Positions 1 to 10,300 are shown, counted from the stretch's first letter. The stretch: 64,000 nt of DNA from Actinopolyspora lacussalsi (GCA_030803735.1 JAURUC010000001.1:400501-464500), one strand, 5' to 3'. The notes: generated by a model from the sequence alone, not told the origin. A program made the numbers and translations.

Positions 1-472
1 GATAACCGGGGCCGTTGTCCACATCGAGCAGTATCAGTTCCAGGGAACCACTCGTGCGTTCGGCCAGGACCGCGGTGACGTCCGAGGCGCACAGGTGTAT
101 CCGCTCATCCGAACGATCGTCGGCCAGCTCGGGAACCAGGCCGCTCCGGTACCAGTCTATGACCGCCGGTTCCAGTTCCGCGACGGTAACCTCGCGCACG
201 AACGGGTCGGCCAGTACCTCGTGCAGGGTGTACCCGAGCCCGAGTCCGCCGACCAGCACTCGCGCTCCGTGCCGGGACTCCTCGGTTCCCGAGGCGGGCA
301 ACGACTCCAGCGCCGTTCGCGCCAGCAGGCGCTCGCTCTCGGTGTGGGCGGTGTCCATCACGAACACCCCGTTGACCCGTAGTTCGAGCGTGCCGTCAGC
401 GCGCCGCAGCAGTACGACCTCGCCCCGGGGCGACTCCACCGTGGCCACTCGTTCGACGGACACTCGTTCCAC
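1..472 (-). CDS. Spermidine/spermine synthase-like protein, 3' end missing
   Basis: The reading frame runs off the left edge. The translated part has a beta-rich start, then a Rossmann-type glycine motif VGGLGLGYT, an acidic pair in TVAELEPAVIDWY and the segment LILLDVDNGPG, the usual order in polyamine-synthase-like methyltransferase folds. Such stand-alone actinobacterial proteins are often not true aminopropyltransferases, so the substrate is unknown. The GTG at 472 is the longest start; a GTG at 463 lies about 10 nt after GAGAGG and is better spaced. It faces away from ftsZ. Confidence 0.7.
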   Translation of the reverse strand, partial: MERVSVERVATVESPRGEVVLLRRADGTLELRVNGVFVMDTAHTESERLLARTALESLPASGTEESRHGARVLVGGLGLGYTLHEVLADPFVREVTVAELEPAVIDWYRSGLVPELADDRSDERIHLCASDVTAVLAERTSGSLELILLDVDNGPGY

Positions 473-993
473 GCCTCTCGTCGGGTGCCTCGGCTCCGCG
501 TTGCTTCGCGCTCGGTGCGGATCGGCGGTCGTGCGAGCATTCGACCCTGTTGGCCCGCCCCGCTTTTCCTCACCCGGCCGCACACAATATCGTTGACGAG
601 GTCCACCGTCCGAAGGTCCGTGTGAGTCCCGGATCAGCCGTCATGGACACCACGACTCGCGGATTCGTTCGCGGTACGGTGTGGACCGTGATCGTGACAA
701 GCCGACGGGTCGGGTGTACTCGAGGTTTCGTGGTGTGGGGCGCGGAGCTTTCCGGGCGTCGTGCGGGTGTCCGTGGTCACGGCCGGTGAGTCGATGACAC
801 ACGTGCGGCGGTAATCGGCGTGGCTGCTGGACTCCTGCCGTCCACGGTGCATAACGTCCGATCACTGCGGGTTGACGACGAGTCGGCCACGTAGTCACAC
901 ACCACACCGGACGCCGGACGGCGTCCACGACCGAGACCTGTCACGGTCCACCCACAGCGAGCGCTTCAGCCACGACCAGGAAGGCGGATGACG
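473..993. other. Intergenic region between divergent genes, upstream of ftsZ
   Basis: About 520 bases without a convincing gene. No FtsQ-like sequence is seen on the plus strand, although ftsQ normally precedes ftsZ in actinobacteria. The ftsZ promoters must lie here; TTGACG at 872-877 is a possible -35 but no well-spaced -10 follows it. Confidence 0.5.
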
Positions 994-2484
994 ATGACGC
1001 CCCCGCACAACTACCTAGCGGTGATTAAAGTCGTCGGCATCGGTGGCGGCGGTGTAAACGCCGTGAATCGGATGATCGAGGTCGGGCTCAAGGGTGTCGA
1101 GTTCATCGCGGTGAACACCGACGCGCAGGCCCTCCTGATGTCGGATGCCGACGTCAAGCTCGACATCGGCCGTGAGCTGACGCGCGGTTTGGGAGCGGGA
1201 GCCGCTCCCGATGTCGGTTACCAGGCCGCCGATGACCACAAGGACGAGATCGAGGAGGTGCTCAAGGGCGCCGACATGGTCTTCGTCACCGCGGGCGAGG
1301 GAGGTGGCACCGGTACCGGTGGTGCTCCGGTGATCGCCTCGGTGGCCCGCAAGTTGGGGGCGTTGACCATCGGTGTCGTCACCCGTCCCTTCTCGTTCGA
1401 GGGCAAGCGCAGAGCCAACCAGGCCGAGCAGGGCATAAAGGATCTGCGTGACGAGTGCGACACCCTGATCGTCATTCCGAACGATCGGTTGTTGCAGCTC
1501 GGCGACATCGGCGTGAGCCTGATGGACGCCTTCCGCTCGGCGGACGAGGTGCTGCTCTCCGGTGTGCAGGGGATCACCGACCTGATCACCACACCGGGGC
1601 TGATCAACCTCGACTTCGCCGACGTCAAGAGCGTCATGTCCGGGGCGGGGAGTGCCCTGATGGGTATCGGCTCCGCACGGGGTGAGGGCAGAGCGGTGGA
1701 GGCGGCGCAGAAGGCGATCAACTCACCGTTGCTGGAAGCCAGTATGGAAGGCGCGCACGGTGTGCTGCTCGCCATAGCGGGTGGTTCGGATCTCGGACTG
1801 TTCGAGATCAACGAATCGGCTTCGTTGGTGCAGGAGTCCGCCCATCCCGAGGCCAACATCATCTTCGGTACGGTCATCGACGACTCACTGGGCGACGAGG
1901 TGCGGGTCACCGTGATCGCGGCCGGTTTCGACGCCGGGGCACCGACGCACAAGAAACTGGACCCCGACAAGGTCGGTTCCACCGAGGAGGGCGATCCGGA
2001 GGCACCTGTGACAGCGGGCCAGGTGGTCGAGGGGCAGGCCGAGCCCGCCAACCGTGAGACTCCGGCCGCCCCGGAGAGCGTGCCCACCGCATCGGCGCCC
2101 CACTCGACCGGTCAGCCCGAGGGGAACACCGGCACCACACCGATCAGGCACTACGACCCGTCGTCCCAACAGACCGAGGCGGAGAGCACGACCCCCCCGG
2201 CCGCGGGCTCGTCCCAGGAGGCGGTCTCCCCCGAGCAGGGGAGGACTCCGAACCACGAAACCGGGGAACAGCGTCAGCCACAGCAGGGACTCGGCGGCGC
2301 TGTCGGTACGGACGGCTCGACCATCGGTGGTGAGCAGCAGTCCGGCACTGTGCCTGCCAGGCCCGCTGGCGGCTATCCGGGCTCCGGGAGCGGGTTCGGC
2401 GGTTCGTTGCTGGGACGCTCCAGGAACCAGAACGACGACGACAACGACGACGAGGTGGATATTCCGCCGTTCATGCGTAGGTGA
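994..2484 (+). CDS. ftsZ: Cell division protein FtsZ
   Basis: Tubulin-like GTPase that polymerises into the cytokinetic Z ring. The protein begins [14 protein letters not shown] as in mycobacterial FtsZ, carries the nucleotide-binding GGGTGTG signature at about residues 103-109 and the T7 region [14 protein letters not shown] long Pro/Gln/Gly-rich linker (about residues 320-480) leads to the C-terminal tail DIPPFMRR, which in this family binds partners such as SepF. An ATG at 988 is also in frame, but AGGAAGG at 978-984 is 9 nt from the 994 ATG and only 3 nt from 988, so 994 is preferred. First gene of the division cluster. Confidence 0.97.
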   Translation: MTPPHNYLAVIKVVGIGGGGVNAVNRMIEVGLKGVEFIAVNTDAQALLMSDADVKLDIGRELTRGLGAGAAPDVGYQAADDHKDEIEEVLKGADMVFVTAGEGGGTGTGGAPVIASVARKLGALTIGVVTRPFSFEGKRRANQAEQGIKDLRDECDTLIVIPNDRLLQLGDIGVSLMDAFRSADEVLLSGVQGITDLITTPGLINLDFADVKSVMSGAGSALMGIGSARGEGRAVEAAQKAINSPLLEASMEGAHGVLLAIAGGSDLGLFEINESASLVQESAHPEANIIFGTVIDDSLGDEVRVTVIAAGFDAGAPTHKKLDPDKVGSTEEGDPEAPVTAGQVVEGQAEPANRETPAAPESVPTASAPHSTGQPEGNTGTTPIRHYDPSSQQTEAESTTPPAAGSSQEAVSPEQGRTPNHETGEQRQPQQGLGGAVGTDGSTIGGEQQSGTVPARPAGGYPGSGSGFGGSLLGRSRNQNDDDNDDEVDIPPFMRR

Positions 2485-2590
2485 CACGACCCGTTCGCCC
2501 GTTCGGGGAGTGCGGGACAATGCACGGTGTCGGTGTCGTCGAACCGGACGCGCCGTGGCATGTTCGCAAGCACTCGCGGGAGGGCGCATC

Positions 2591-3310
2591 GTGCGGATCC
2601 GTCGTGTTGTCACGACTCGTGAAGGTGGTTATTCGAAACCGCCGTTCGACTCGTTCAACCTGGGGGGACGTGTCGGCGACGATCCGGAGCACCTGGCCGC
2701 GAACCGGGGAAAGCTCGCCGCCGGCATCGGGATAGCCGAACAACGTTTCGTCTGGATGGAACAGATCCACGGCAGAACCGCGGCCGTGGTGGACGGTCCA
2801 CGTGCGGAACCCGTGGAGGGAGCCGACGCGTTGATCACCGCCGTTCCGCGGCTGCCGCTGGTCGTGCTGACGGCCGACTGCGTACCCGTCCTGCTCGGTG
2901 ATCCGATCAGCGGTGTCGTTGCCGCGGTGCACGCCGGGCGCGTGGGAGCACGTGTCGGTGTGCTCGTCAGCGCGCTGCGACGGATGGTCGAGGCCGGAGC
3001 ACGGATCGATCGGGTCGAGGCACTGCTCGGCCCCGCCGCGTGCGGTGGGTGCTACGAGGTCCCCGCCGAGATGCGTGACGAGGTGGAACGGCAGTTGCCC
3101 GGCAGCGCCACGAAGACGCGTGGCGGCACTCCCGCACTGGACCTGCGAGCCGGCCTGTGGGAGCAGCTCGCCGCCGCCGGCATCGCGCGGGTCGGACAGG
3201 ACCCGCGCTGCACGCTGGAGAGCCCGGAACTGTTCAGCCACCGGCGTGATTCGGGAAGCACGGGAAGGATCGCCGCGGTGGTCTGGTCCGAGCCGGAGGA
3301 GCGGCAGTGA
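2591..3310 (+). CDS. pgeF: Multicopper polyphenol oxidase / purine nucleoside phosphorylase family (PgeF/YfiH)
   Basis: 239-aa LACC1/YfiH-family protein. Bacterial members are described as acting on purine nucleosides or as removing misincorporated serine from peptidoglycan precursors; which applies here is not visible. Family motifs are TADCVPVLL, VHAGRVGARVG, the cysteine-rich GPAACGGCYEVP and the end ELFSHRRDSGSTGRIAAVVW. The GTG start at 2591 follows GGGAGGG by 6 nt. The stop overlaps the GTG of the next gene, as in other actinobacterial ftsZ clusters. Confidence 0.88.
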   Translation: MRIRRVVTTREGGYSKPPFDSFNLGGRVGDDPEHLAANRGKLAAGIGIAEQRFVWMEQIHGRTAAVVDGPRAEPVEGADALITAVPRLPLVVLTADCVPVLLGDPISGVVAAVHAGRVGARVGVLVSALRRMVEAGARIDRVEALLGPAACGGCYEVPAEMRDEVERQLPGSATKTRGGTPALDLRAGLWEQLAAAGIARVGQDPRCTLESPELFSHRRDSGSTGRIAAVVWSEPEERQ

Positions 3311-4053
3311 GCGACGAGATGGCCGAACACGCCCGCAAGGCCGGGATAGCCGAGTCGCTGGCCAAGGTCAGGGAACGCATCGAGCGGGCTTGCGTGAACG
3401 CGGGAAGATCCTCCGGGGAAGTCGGGTTGTCCGCGGTGACCAAGACGTTTCCGGCCTCGGACGCGGCACTGCTGGCTGACCTCGGTGTGACCGATCTCGC
3501 CGAGAACCGGGACCAGGAGGCCGCGCCGAAGGTCCGCGAGTTCCACCGGTTGCGCCCGCACTCCCGCGTGCGTTGGCATATGGTCGGTCAGCTGCAACGC
3601 AACAAGGCGCGATCGGTGGTGCGTTGGGCCGACGTGGTGGAGTCGGTGGACAGCCGACGTCTGGTCGAGGCGTTGCAACGTGCCGTGGGCGGTGCTCTCG
3701 AATCGGGTGAGCGTTCCGAGCCGTTGGACGCACTACTTCAGGTCAACCTGGAGCAGCGTACGGATCGGGGTGGTTGCACACCGGAAGAGGTCCCTGAGCT
3801 GGCGGAGATGATTACACGAATGTGTGAGATTCGACTCTGCGGCGTTATGGCTGTCGCCCCGCTGAACGAGGATCCGGATGTGGCGTTTGCCACCCTTTCG
3901 GGAATTTCCGAGCGGCTTCGGCGGGACTTCTCCGAAGCTCGGGAGGTGTCGGCAGGAATGAGTGGTGATCTGGAGAGTGCGATAGCCCACGGTTCGACCC
4001 GAGTGCGTGTCGGAACGGCGTTGCTCGGGGGGCGCCCGTTAGTCTCGCCGTGA
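3307..4053 (+). CDS. PLP homeostasis protein (YggS/PLPBP family)
   Basis: Fold-type III pyridoxal-phosphate-binding protein with no catalytic activity known in the family; it buffers PLP and affects amino-acid metabolism. The PLP lysine lies in LSAVTKTFP, and the family signature HMVGQLQRNKARS follows. The C-terminal phosphate-binding region IAHGSTRVRVGTALLGGR is intact and the length (248 aa) is normal. Its GTG overlaps the pgeF stop (GTGA), so the two are translationally coupled. Confidence 0.92.
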   Translation: MSDEMAEHARKAGIAESLAKVRERIERACVNAGRSSGEVGLSAVTKTFPASDAALLADLGVTDLAENRDQEAAPKVREFHRLRPHSRVRWHMVGQLQRNKARSVVRWADVVESVDSRRLVEALQRAVGGALESGERSEPLDALLQVNLEQRTDRGGCTPEEVPELAEMITRMCEIRLCGVMAVAPLNEDPDVAFATLSGISERLRRDFSEAREVSAGMSGDLESAIAHGSTRVRVGTALLGGRPLVSP

Positions 4054-4114
4054 CCCGCCAAGCGGATCGAAGGCCTGCCGTCGCTGTACTTTTCGCGGAG
4101 GAAGGGGCTTGCCG

Positions 4115-4732
4115 ATGAGTAAGCTACACAAGCTTAAGGCGTACTTCGGCATGGTCCCGGCCGAAGAAGTCGACGAGTACGACGAAGCGCCCGACGGATA
4201 CGCTCCGGACTACGACGAGTACGACTCGTCGGAGGACAGGACGCTCGCTTCGCGCCGATACCTCGGCACACGCGGTGGCGGCCAGGACGATGATCAAGAG
4301 GACGACCATGACAGTGAGCCACGCTCCCGCGTCACGCGTACTCGGAGGCAGTGGGGAGCCGAGAGTCCGGTGCGCGGTTCGTTGGCGGTGGATCCCAACC
4401 TGGAACAGACTCCACGGTTGCGCGCGGTGACCGACACGGGTAGCCACTACAGTTTGAGCAAGATCACAACCTTGCATCCGCGCAGTTACAGTGAGGCGCG
4501 GACCATCGGGGAGCAGTACCGTGACGGCACACCGGTGATCATGAACCTGACCGAGATGGACGAGGCCGACGCCAAGCGGCTGGTGGACTTCGCCGCTGGT
4601 CTGGCCTTCGCGATGCGTGGTTCCATCGAGAAGGTGACCAGCCGTGTGTTCCTGCTCTCACCCCCCAACGTCGACGTGGCGGCCGAGGACAAACGCCGCC
4701 TCGCCGAGGGGGCCTTTTTCAATTACGGGTGA
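4115..4732 (+). CDS. sepF: Cell division protein SepF
   Basis: FtsZ membrane anchor and Z-ring positive regulator. The N-terminus MSKLHKLKAYFGMV is the amphipathic membrane-binding helix, followed by an acidic low-complexity linker (about residues 20-105) and the conserved SepF domain starting at ITTLHPRSYSEA and ending GAFFNYG. ATG 4115 is chosen over an in-frame TTG at 4109 because AGGAAGG (4099-4105) is 9 nt away and homologues begin MSKLHKLK. Confidence 0.95.
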   Translation: MSKLHKLKAYFGMVPAEEVDEYDEAPDGYAPDYDEYDSSEDRTLASRRYLGTRGGGQDDDQEDDHDSEPRSRVTRTRRQWGAESPVRGSLAVDPNLEQTPRLRAVTDTGSHYSLSKITTLHPRSYSEARTIGEQYRDGTPVIMNLTEMDEADAKRLVDFAAGLAFAMRGSIEKVTSRVFLLSPPNVDVAAEDKRRLAEGAFFNYG

Positions 4733-4751
4733 GTGGTGGCAGAGTTGAGTT

Positions 4752-5036
4752 GTGGAACCGGCCCTGATCGTTCTTTACTATCTGCTGTTCTTTTTCTGGC
4801 TGCTGCTCATAGCGCGTATCGTGGTGGAGCTCGTTCGTGCGTTCGCCCGCGACTGGAGACCCGGTGGCGGGGTTGCGATCGCACTGGAGACCATCTACAC
4901 AGTGACCGATCCACCCGTACGCTTGCTGCGTCGGGTGATCCCGACGGTCCGAATCGGCAACGTCGGGCTGGACTTGTCCATTATGGTGCTGCTGCTGGTC
5001 GTGTACATCTTGATGCGACTGGTTCAACCCGGGTAA
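4752..5036 (+). CDS. YggT family membrane protein
   Basis: 94-aa protein with two hydrophobic segments (about residues 5-28 and 70-92) around a short basic cytoplasmic region containing TDPPVRLLRRVIP, the characteristic YggT motif. Its biochemical role is not established. The place between sepF and wag31 is conserved across actinobacteria and suggests a function in growth-pole or septum membranes. GTG start 19 nt after the sepF stop. Confidence 0.88.
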   Translation: MEPALIVLYYLLFFFWLLLIARIVVELVRAFARDWRPGGGVAIALETIYTVTDPPVRLLRRVIPTVRIGNVGLDLSIMVLLLVVYILMRLVQPG

Positions 5037-5082
5037 CGGGGAACCCGGTGACTCGCAGCCGAGGAGTGCGTGAGGTGATCTT

Positions 5083-5952
5083 GTGGGTTTGACCCCCGCC
5101 GACGTCCATAACGTGGCGTTCAGCAAACCTCCCATCGGAAAACGGGGTTACAACGAGGACGAGGTGGATGCCTTCCTCGATCTCGTCGAAGCCGAGCTCG
5201 CGCGGCTCGTGGAGGAGAACGGGGACTTGCGGAACCAGGTCGAGCAGCTGGAGTCCCAGCTGCAGTCGGCCCAGTCCGATCTCGACGAGGCGCGGAGTCA
5301 GCCCGCCCCGGCCGATTCGGGCGCCGCCGCTGGTCCGTCGAGCTCCGCGGCCGCTTCCGAGGAGCCCCGCAGACTGCAACCCGTCCCCCCGCCCACAGCC
5401 GCTTCCGAGCAGACCTCGCCGGGCGGCGACCAGCACGTGCAGGCCGCCAAGGTGCTCGGCCTGGCGCAGGAGATGGCCGACCGGCTGACCGGTGAGGCAA
5501 AGACCGAGTCCGACGGGATGCTCTCCGAGGCGCGTACCAAGTCCGAACAGTTGCTCTCGGACGCACGGACCAAGGCCGACAGCATGGTCAACGACGCGCG
5601 CAGCCGAGCCGAAACGATGCTCAACGACGCGCGCAGCCGAGCCGAGACCCTGGAACGCCAGGCGCGTGAGAAGGCCGCGGGCCTGGAGCGGGACGCGCAG
5701 CACAAGCACGCCGAAGTGATGGGCAACATCACGCAGGAGAAGAACGCGCTCGAGAAGAAGATCGAAACACTACGCACCTTCGAGCGGGAGTACCGCTCCC
5801 GGCTGCAGACCTACCTGGAATCGCAGCTACGTGAACTGCAGGATCGCGGTTCGGCCGCTCCGGCGGAGAACTCCAACAACAGCAGGTCGAACTCCTCGGG
5901 GCAGCAGAGTGGCAGCTACAACTTCGGGGCACGTGCCGCGGAAGCGGGCTGA
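5083..5952 (+). CDS. wag31: Polar growth protein Wag31/DivIVA
   Basis: Coiled-coil protein marking cell poles and directing apical peptidoglycan synthesis. The N-terminal DivIVA lipid-binding region contains [20 protein letters not shown], followed by a short coiled coil, an Ala/Ser/Pro-rich linker (about residues 65-120) and a long C-terminal coiled coil. The latter contains six consecutive 11-residue repeats of the type [11 protein letters not shown], the two central ones almost identical in DNA. The tail is rich in Asn and Ser. The GTG start follows GAGGTGA. 289 aa fits the family. Confidence 0.95.
   Translation: MGLTPADVHNVAFSKPPIGKRGYNEDEVDAFLDLVEAELARLVEENGDLRNQVEQLESQLQSAQSDLDEARSQPAPADSGAAAGPSSSAAASEEPRRLQPVPPPTAASEQTSPGGDQHVQAAKVLGLAQEMADRLTGEAKTESDGMLSEARTKSEQLLSDARTKADSMVNDARSRAETMLNDARSRAETLERQAREKAAGLERDAQHKHAEVMGNITQEKNALEKKIETLRTFEREYRSRLQTYLESQLRELQDRGSAAPAENSNNSRSNSSGQQSGSYNFGARAAEAG
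5588..5645 (+). repeat. 33-bp tandem repeat inside wag31
   Basis: A 25-base stretch is repeated exactly (5588-5612 and 5621-5645) with a 33-base period. It encodes the repeat NDARSRAE twice and forms the core of an 11-residue (hendecad) coiled-coil pattern that runs from about 5515 to 5710. Confidence 0.9.
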
Positions 5953-6039
5953 GGTTTTCGGAGCGGGTGGCGCGTTTCGACGTGTCACCCGGCTCGTTGA
6001 CCCGGGACGTACGGTCCTCGGATCCAGCTGAAAGCGTGA

Positions 6040-6594
6040 GTGCTCGTGCTGTTGACAGTGCTGCTTCTCCTCCTGGTGGCCGCGGGTGTCCTGGTGTTCG
6101 CGGTGGCCGCGGGCTCGGCCCAGTGGGCCTGGCTCTCGGTGCTGCTGTGCGCGGTGGCCGCCGTCCTGCTGTTCTGGTCCCGTGCCCGTGACAGGAAACG
6201 GGGCGTCTCCGCTCCCCGGCATTCGGCACACGCCGTCGCGGACGGCGCCGCATCCGATCCGGTAGCCGAATCAGAAGCCCTCCCGGACGGGATCGGTACG
6301 ACGGCCGGGGACGACGCGGTTGTCCCGCCCACGGAAGCCGTCGAGCCGGATCCGGACACCGAGCCGTCCGAGCAGCGAACCGACGCCGCTGACGTGCTGT
6401 TGGTGTGCGAGTCGGACGCCGAGGTGCTCGTGATCGACGAGCGACCTCGCTACCATCTCGACACTTGCTCGTGGGTCGGTGAACGAGCCACCATGCCGCT
6501 GCCCGTGGGGGAGGCGCGTGAGCTCGGCTTCACCCCCTGTGCGGTCTGCTGCCCCGACACATCGGTGGCCCGACTGGAACGGTCGAGCGCCTGA
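6040..6594 (+). CDS. Two-TM membrane protein with C-terminal Ada-like Cys/His module
   Basis: 184 aa. Residues 1-47 form two closely spaced transmembrane helices; about residues 50-120 are an acidic disordered linker. The final 60 residues hold a motif H-x4-C (YHLDTC) and later C-x2-CC (TPCAVCC), with GEARELGF between them. This resembles the small zinc module of Ada-type proteins. No enzymatic domain is present. It follows wag31 by 87 bases and is probably a conserved hypothetical of the division cluster; the function is unknown. GTG start. Confidence 0.7.
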   Translation: MLVLLTVLLLLLVAAGVLVFAVAAGSAQWAWLSVLLCAVAAVLLFWSRARDRKRGVSAPRHSAHAVADGAASDPVAESEALPDGIGTTAGDDAVVPPTEAVEPDPDTEPSEQRTDAADVLLVCESDAEVLVIDERPRYHLDTCSWVGERATMPLPVGEARELGFTPCAVCCPDTSVARLERSSA

Positions 6595-6730
6595 AGCCGG
6601 TGGCACGTCGTGGCCCGCACCGTGCTCGGGAGGCAGTCGCGTGCCGGCGCTCCGGTGGCCCGTCGAAACGCTTCCGAAAACCGGTAAGCGGGTGCGCATC
6701 GCGCCCTGCGATGATCGACTGGCATGCAAC

Positions 6731-7018
6731 CGCTATGCTGGACCCAACGGCGTTGATCCGGCCATCACCGGGGAGCCTCCGGAAGAACGGATGCGAGCAC
6801 GTGGTGTTCGTTTCTCAGTAGAACCGGACGGGCAGGCCCGTAACAGCCGTGAACGAGAGGTCACGTGCCGTCTTCCGGCCACGTGGCAAGCGGGGTGGTA
6901 CCGCGGTACGCGAGCGTGCGTTGTCCCGCAGCGAGCTCGCAGTGTCGTCCCTGCCCGAGCATCACCGTCCGATGCTCGTGCGGCTTAACCACACGACACA
7001 CTCGCGAGGAGCGCATCC
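6731..7018 (+). promoter_or_regulatory. T-box riboswitch (isoleucine) of ileS
   Basis: The conserved T-box GGGTGGTACCGCGG is at 6893-6906; its TGGT matches the ACCA end expected of an uncharged tRNA-Ile. Upstream, a short stem I has CAAC (6745-6748) pairing with GTTG (6752-6755), immediately followed by ATC (6756-6758), the isoleucine specifier codon. A Stem II-like element, CCGG...CCGG, spans about 6768-6782. No U-tract terminator is present. The ribosome site GAGGAG lies in the loop of a small hairpin (TCGCG...CGCGA) that touches the start codon, so control is probably translational, as in other actinobacterial ileS T-boxes. Confidence 0.88.
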
Positions 7019-7021
7019 GCG

Positions 7022-10000
7022 ATGGCTTATCCGAAGGTACCGTTCAACGGCGCGAGTTCCGAGAGTCCCGAAGCCGCGCGCTCCACCGACGCGGTGGCCG
7101 CGCAGCCGTCCTTTCCCACGATCGAGCACGAGGTTCTGGACTTCTGGACACGGGACGACACCTTCCGCGCCAGCGTCGCCAACCGTGGATCCGGGCACAA
7201 CGGTTCGAACGAGTTCGTGTTCTACGACGGACCGCCGTTCGCGAACGGTCTGCCGCACTACGGGCACCTGCTCACCGGGTATGCCAAGGACGTGGTGCCG
7301 CGGTACAAGACCATGCGCGGCTACCGTGTCGAGCGCAGGTTCGGTTGGGACTGCCACGGTCTGCCCGCCGAGGTCGAGGCCGAGAAGCAGCTCGGCATCA
7401 GCGCCAAGTCCGAGATCGAGTCGATGGGTGTCGCCGAGTTCAACGAGGCCTGTCGTAGCTCGGTGCTGAACTACACCGACGAATGGCAGGACTACGTCAC
7501 TCGGCAGGCGCGTTGGGTGGACTTCTCCAACGACTACAAGACGCTGGATCTCGACTACATGGAAAGCGTCATGTGGGCCTTCAGGACCCTCTGGGACAAG
7601 GGGTTGGTCTACAGCGGTTTCCGGGTGCTCTGGTACTGCTGGCGCTGCGAGACCCCGCTGTCCAACACCGAGACGCGCATGGACGACGTCTACCGGCAGC
7701 GGCAGGACCCCGCGGTCACCGTCGGGATGCGGCTGGACGCGCCGGGGGCCGTCTTCGACGGTGCGCTGGCCCTGGTTTGGACCACCACCCCCTGGACGCT
7801 GCCCTCCAACCTCGCCGCGGCGGTGCATCCCGAGATCGAGTACGTGCTGGTGCGGCCCGCCGACGGCGAGCACTCCTACGTCCTGGCCGCCGACCGGCTG
7901 GATGCCTACACCAGGGAGCTCGGCGAGGACGCTGCCGAGCACGTCGTCGCCCGATTCAGCGGTAGTGAGCTGCTGGGTACCCGGTACGAGCCGCCGTTCG
8001 ACTTCTTCACGGGCAGGCAGAACGCGCACCGCGTCCTGGCCGCCGACTACGTCACCACCGACGACGGCACCGGGCTGGTGCACATCGCCCCCGCCTTCGG
8101 TGAGGAGGACAAGGCGGTCACCGATGCGGCCGGGATCGAGCCCGTGGTGCCGGTCGACGAGCACGGCAGGTTCACCTCGGAGGTCCCGCCCTACGAGGGG
8201 CAGCAGGTCTTCGAGGCGAACAAGGCGATCATCAGGGATCTCAAAGCCGCGGGATCGTTGCTGCGTCACGAGACCTACGACCACCCCTATCCGCACTGCT
8301 GGCGCTGTGACAACGCGCTGATCCAGCGTGCGGTGTCCTCCTGGTTCGTCGAGGTCACCCGGTTCCGCGACCGGATGGTGGAGCTCAACCAGCGGATCGA
8401 CTGGGTGCCCGAGCACATCAGGGACGGCCAGTTCGGCAAGTGGCTGGAGAACGCGCGGGACTGGAACATCTCCCGCAACCGCTACTGGGGCTCCCCGATC
8501 CCGGTGTGGGTCTCCGACGACCCGGAGTACCCCCGTACGGACGTGTACGGCTCGCTCGACGAGCTGGAGGCCGACTTCGGTGTGCGTCCCACCGATCTCC
8601 ACCGTCCGAACATCGACCTGCTGACCCGTCCGAACCCGGACGACCCCACCGGCGGGGCCACCATGCGTCGGGTTCCGGACGTGCTGGACTGCTGGTTCGA
8701 GTCGGGGGCCATGCCCTTCGCGCAGGTGCACTACCCGTTCGAGAACGCGGAGTGGTTCGAGCACCACTACCCGGGCGACTTCATCGTGGAGTACAGCGGG
8801 CAGACCCGCGGCTGGTTCTACACCCTGCACGTGCTCGCCACCGCGCTGTTCGACAGGCCCGCGTTCGCACACGTGCTCGCGCACGGGATCGTGCTCGGTC
8901 ACGACGGGCTCAAGATGTCCAAGTCCAAGCGCAACTACCCGGACGTGCGCGAGGTCTTCGAGCGTGACGGGTCCGACGCGATGCGCTGGTTCCTGATGTC
9001 CAGCCCGATCCTGCGCGGTGGGGATCTCGTCGTCACCGAGAAGGGAATCCGGGACGCGGTCCGGCAGGCGGTGCTGCCGCTGTGGAACTCCTGGTACTTC
9101 CTCGCGCTCTACGCCAACGCGGAGAACGTCGAGGGGGCCTGGCGCACCGACAGCGGGCACGTGCTCGACCGCTACGTGCTCGCCAAGACGCGCGAGCTCG
9201 TCGACAACACCCGGGAGGCGATGGACGCGTTCGACCTCTCCGGCGCCTGCGCGGCGGTCCGGGACTTCCTGGAGGTGCTGACCAACTGGTACGTCCGGCG
9301 GTCGCGTGACCGTTTCTGGGCGGGCGACCGGGACGCCATCGACACGTTGCACACAGTTCTCGAGATCACCTGCCGAGTGGTCGCACCGCTGTTGCCGTTG
9401 ACCGCCGAGGCGGTCTGGCGCGGACTGACCGGCGGGCGTTCGGTTCACCTGGCGGACTGGCCGGAGGCCGAGGAACTTCCCGCTGACACCGAGCTGGTAT
9501 CCGCCATGGACAGCGTTCGTCAGGTGTGCTCGGCCGCGCTCGGGTTGCGCAAGTCGAACAAACTTCGTGTCCGGTTGCCGTTGCGCCGGTTGGTCGTGGC
9601 GTTGCCGCGCTCGGAGTCACTGCTCCCGTTCGTCGAGCTCGTGCGGGACGAGGTCAATGTCAAGAATGTCGAGCTGACCTCCGATGTAGCCGCGCACGGC
9701 CACTTCGAGGTCTCGGTCAACGCCCGGGTGGCGGGACCGCGACTCGGTGGCGATGTGCAGAAGGCGATCAAAGCGGTCAAATCCGGTGAGTGGACCCGTA
9801 CCTCGCAGGGCGGTGTGCTGGCTGCCGGGATCGAACTCCACCCGGAGGAGTTCTCCGAACACCTGGTCTCGACCGACCCCGGTGCGGCCACCGCGCTGCC
9901 GAGCGGTGACGGACTGGTGGTGCTGGACACCGAGGTGACGACCCAGCTCGCCACCGAGGGATTGGCCCGGGACGTCGTCAGGGTGGTGCAGCAGGCCAGG

Positions 10001-10213
10001 CGTGAGGCCGGGTTGGTCGTGTCGGACCGGATCGTGGCAACGATCGCCGCCCCCGAGCCGGTACGTGCGGCCGTGGCGGAACACCGCTCGTTCGTCGCCG
10101 GTGAGACGTTGGCCGACGAGATCGAGTCCGTCGAGACGGCGGGTGACGGGGCGCTGGTCGGTACTGTCGGCGACGCCGACACCGAGATCGCGGTTTCGGT
10201 GGTCAAGTCCTGA
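7022..10213 (+). CDS. ileS: Isoleucyl-tRNA synthetase
   Basis: Class I aminoacyl-tRNA synthetase that charges tRNA-Ile. The HIGH motif appears as HYGH at residues 79-82 and KMSKS at 631-635. The editing domain lies between them, with the conserved [21 protein letters not shown] contributes to tRNA/metal binding. At 1063 aa with a long C-terminal domain it belongs to the eukaryote-like IleS2 type also found in mycobacteria; this type is generally less sensitive to mupirocin (family knowledge, not shown here). Controlled by the upstream T-box. Confidence 0.97.
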   Translation: MAYPKVPFNGASSESPEAARSTDAVAAQPSFPTIEHEVLDFWTRDDTFRASVANRGSGHNGSNEFVFYDGPPFANGLPHYGHLLTGYAKDVVPRYKTMRGYRVERRFGWDCHGLPAEVEAEKQLGISAKSEIESMGVAEFNEACRSSVLNYTDEWQDYVTRQARWVDFSNDYKTLDLDYMESVMWAFRTLWDKGLVYSGFRVLWYCWRCETPLSNTETRMDDVYRQRQDPAVTVGMRLDAPGAVFDGALALVWTTTPWTLPSNLAAAVHPEIEYVLVRPADGEHSYVLAADRLDAYTRELGEDAAEHVVARFSGSELLGTRYEPPFDFFTGRQNAHRVLAADYVTTDDGTGLVHIAPAFGEEDKAVTDAAGIEPVVPVDEHGRFTSEVPPYEGQQVFEANKAIIRDLKAAGSLLRHETYDHPYPHCWRCDNALIQRAVSSWFVEVTRFRDRMVELNQRIDWVPEHIRDGQFGKWLENARDWNISRNRYWGSPIPVWVSDDPEYPRTDVYGSLDELEADFGVRPTDLHRPNIDLLTRPNPDDPTGGATMRRVPDVLDCWFESGAMPFAQVHYPFENAEWFEHHYPGDFIVEYSGQTRGWFYTLHVLATALFDRPAFAHVLAHGIVLGHDGLKMSKSKRNYPDVREVFERDGSDAMRWFLMSSPILRGGDLVVTEKGIRDAVRQAVLPLWNSWYFLALYANAENVEGAWRTDSGHVLDRYVLAKTRELVDNTREAMDAFDLSGACAAVRDFLEVLTNWYVRRSRDRFWAGDRDAIDTLHTVLEITCRVVAPLLPLTAEAVWRGLTGGRSVHLADWPEAEELPADTELVSAMDSVRQVCSAALGLRKSNKLRVRLPLRRLVVALPRSESLLPFVELVRDEVNVKNVELTSDVAAHGHFEVSVNARVAGPRLGGDVQKAIKAVKSGEWTRTSQGGVLAAGIELHPEEFSEHLVSTDPGAATALPSGDGLVVLDTEVTTQLATEGLARDVVRVVQQARREAGLVVSDRIVATIAAPEPVRAAVAEHRSFVAGETLADEIESVETAGDGALVGTVGDADTEIAVSVVKS

Positions 10214-10240
10214 CCGAACGCGCCGTTCCGATCGTGCGGG

Positions 10241-10280
10241 GCCGAGTGGCGGGACCTTTCCGAAGGCCCCGCCACTCGGC
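10241..10280. terminator. Bidirectional terminator between ileS and gnd
   Basis: A perfect 13-bp inverted repeat (10241-10253 with 10268-10280), with a further 4-bp CCTT/AAGG stem inside the loop, sits between two convergent genes. Confidence 0.8.
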
Positions 10281-10300
10281 GACTCGGCGGGATTCGCCGA

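Noticed and set aside
872..897. ftsZ promoter TTGACG / TAGTCA
   Set aside because: The spacer is only 14 bp, too short for a normal sigma-70-type promoter.
5588..5645. Repeat pair considered as a CRISPR remnant
   Set aside because: The period is 33 bp, in frame, and encodes coiled-coil repeats; there are no spacers or cas genes.
6962..9448. 828-codon open frame antisense to ileS
   Set aside because: Val/Gly/Arg-rich product with no domains; a mirror of ileS codon bias in GC-rich DNA.
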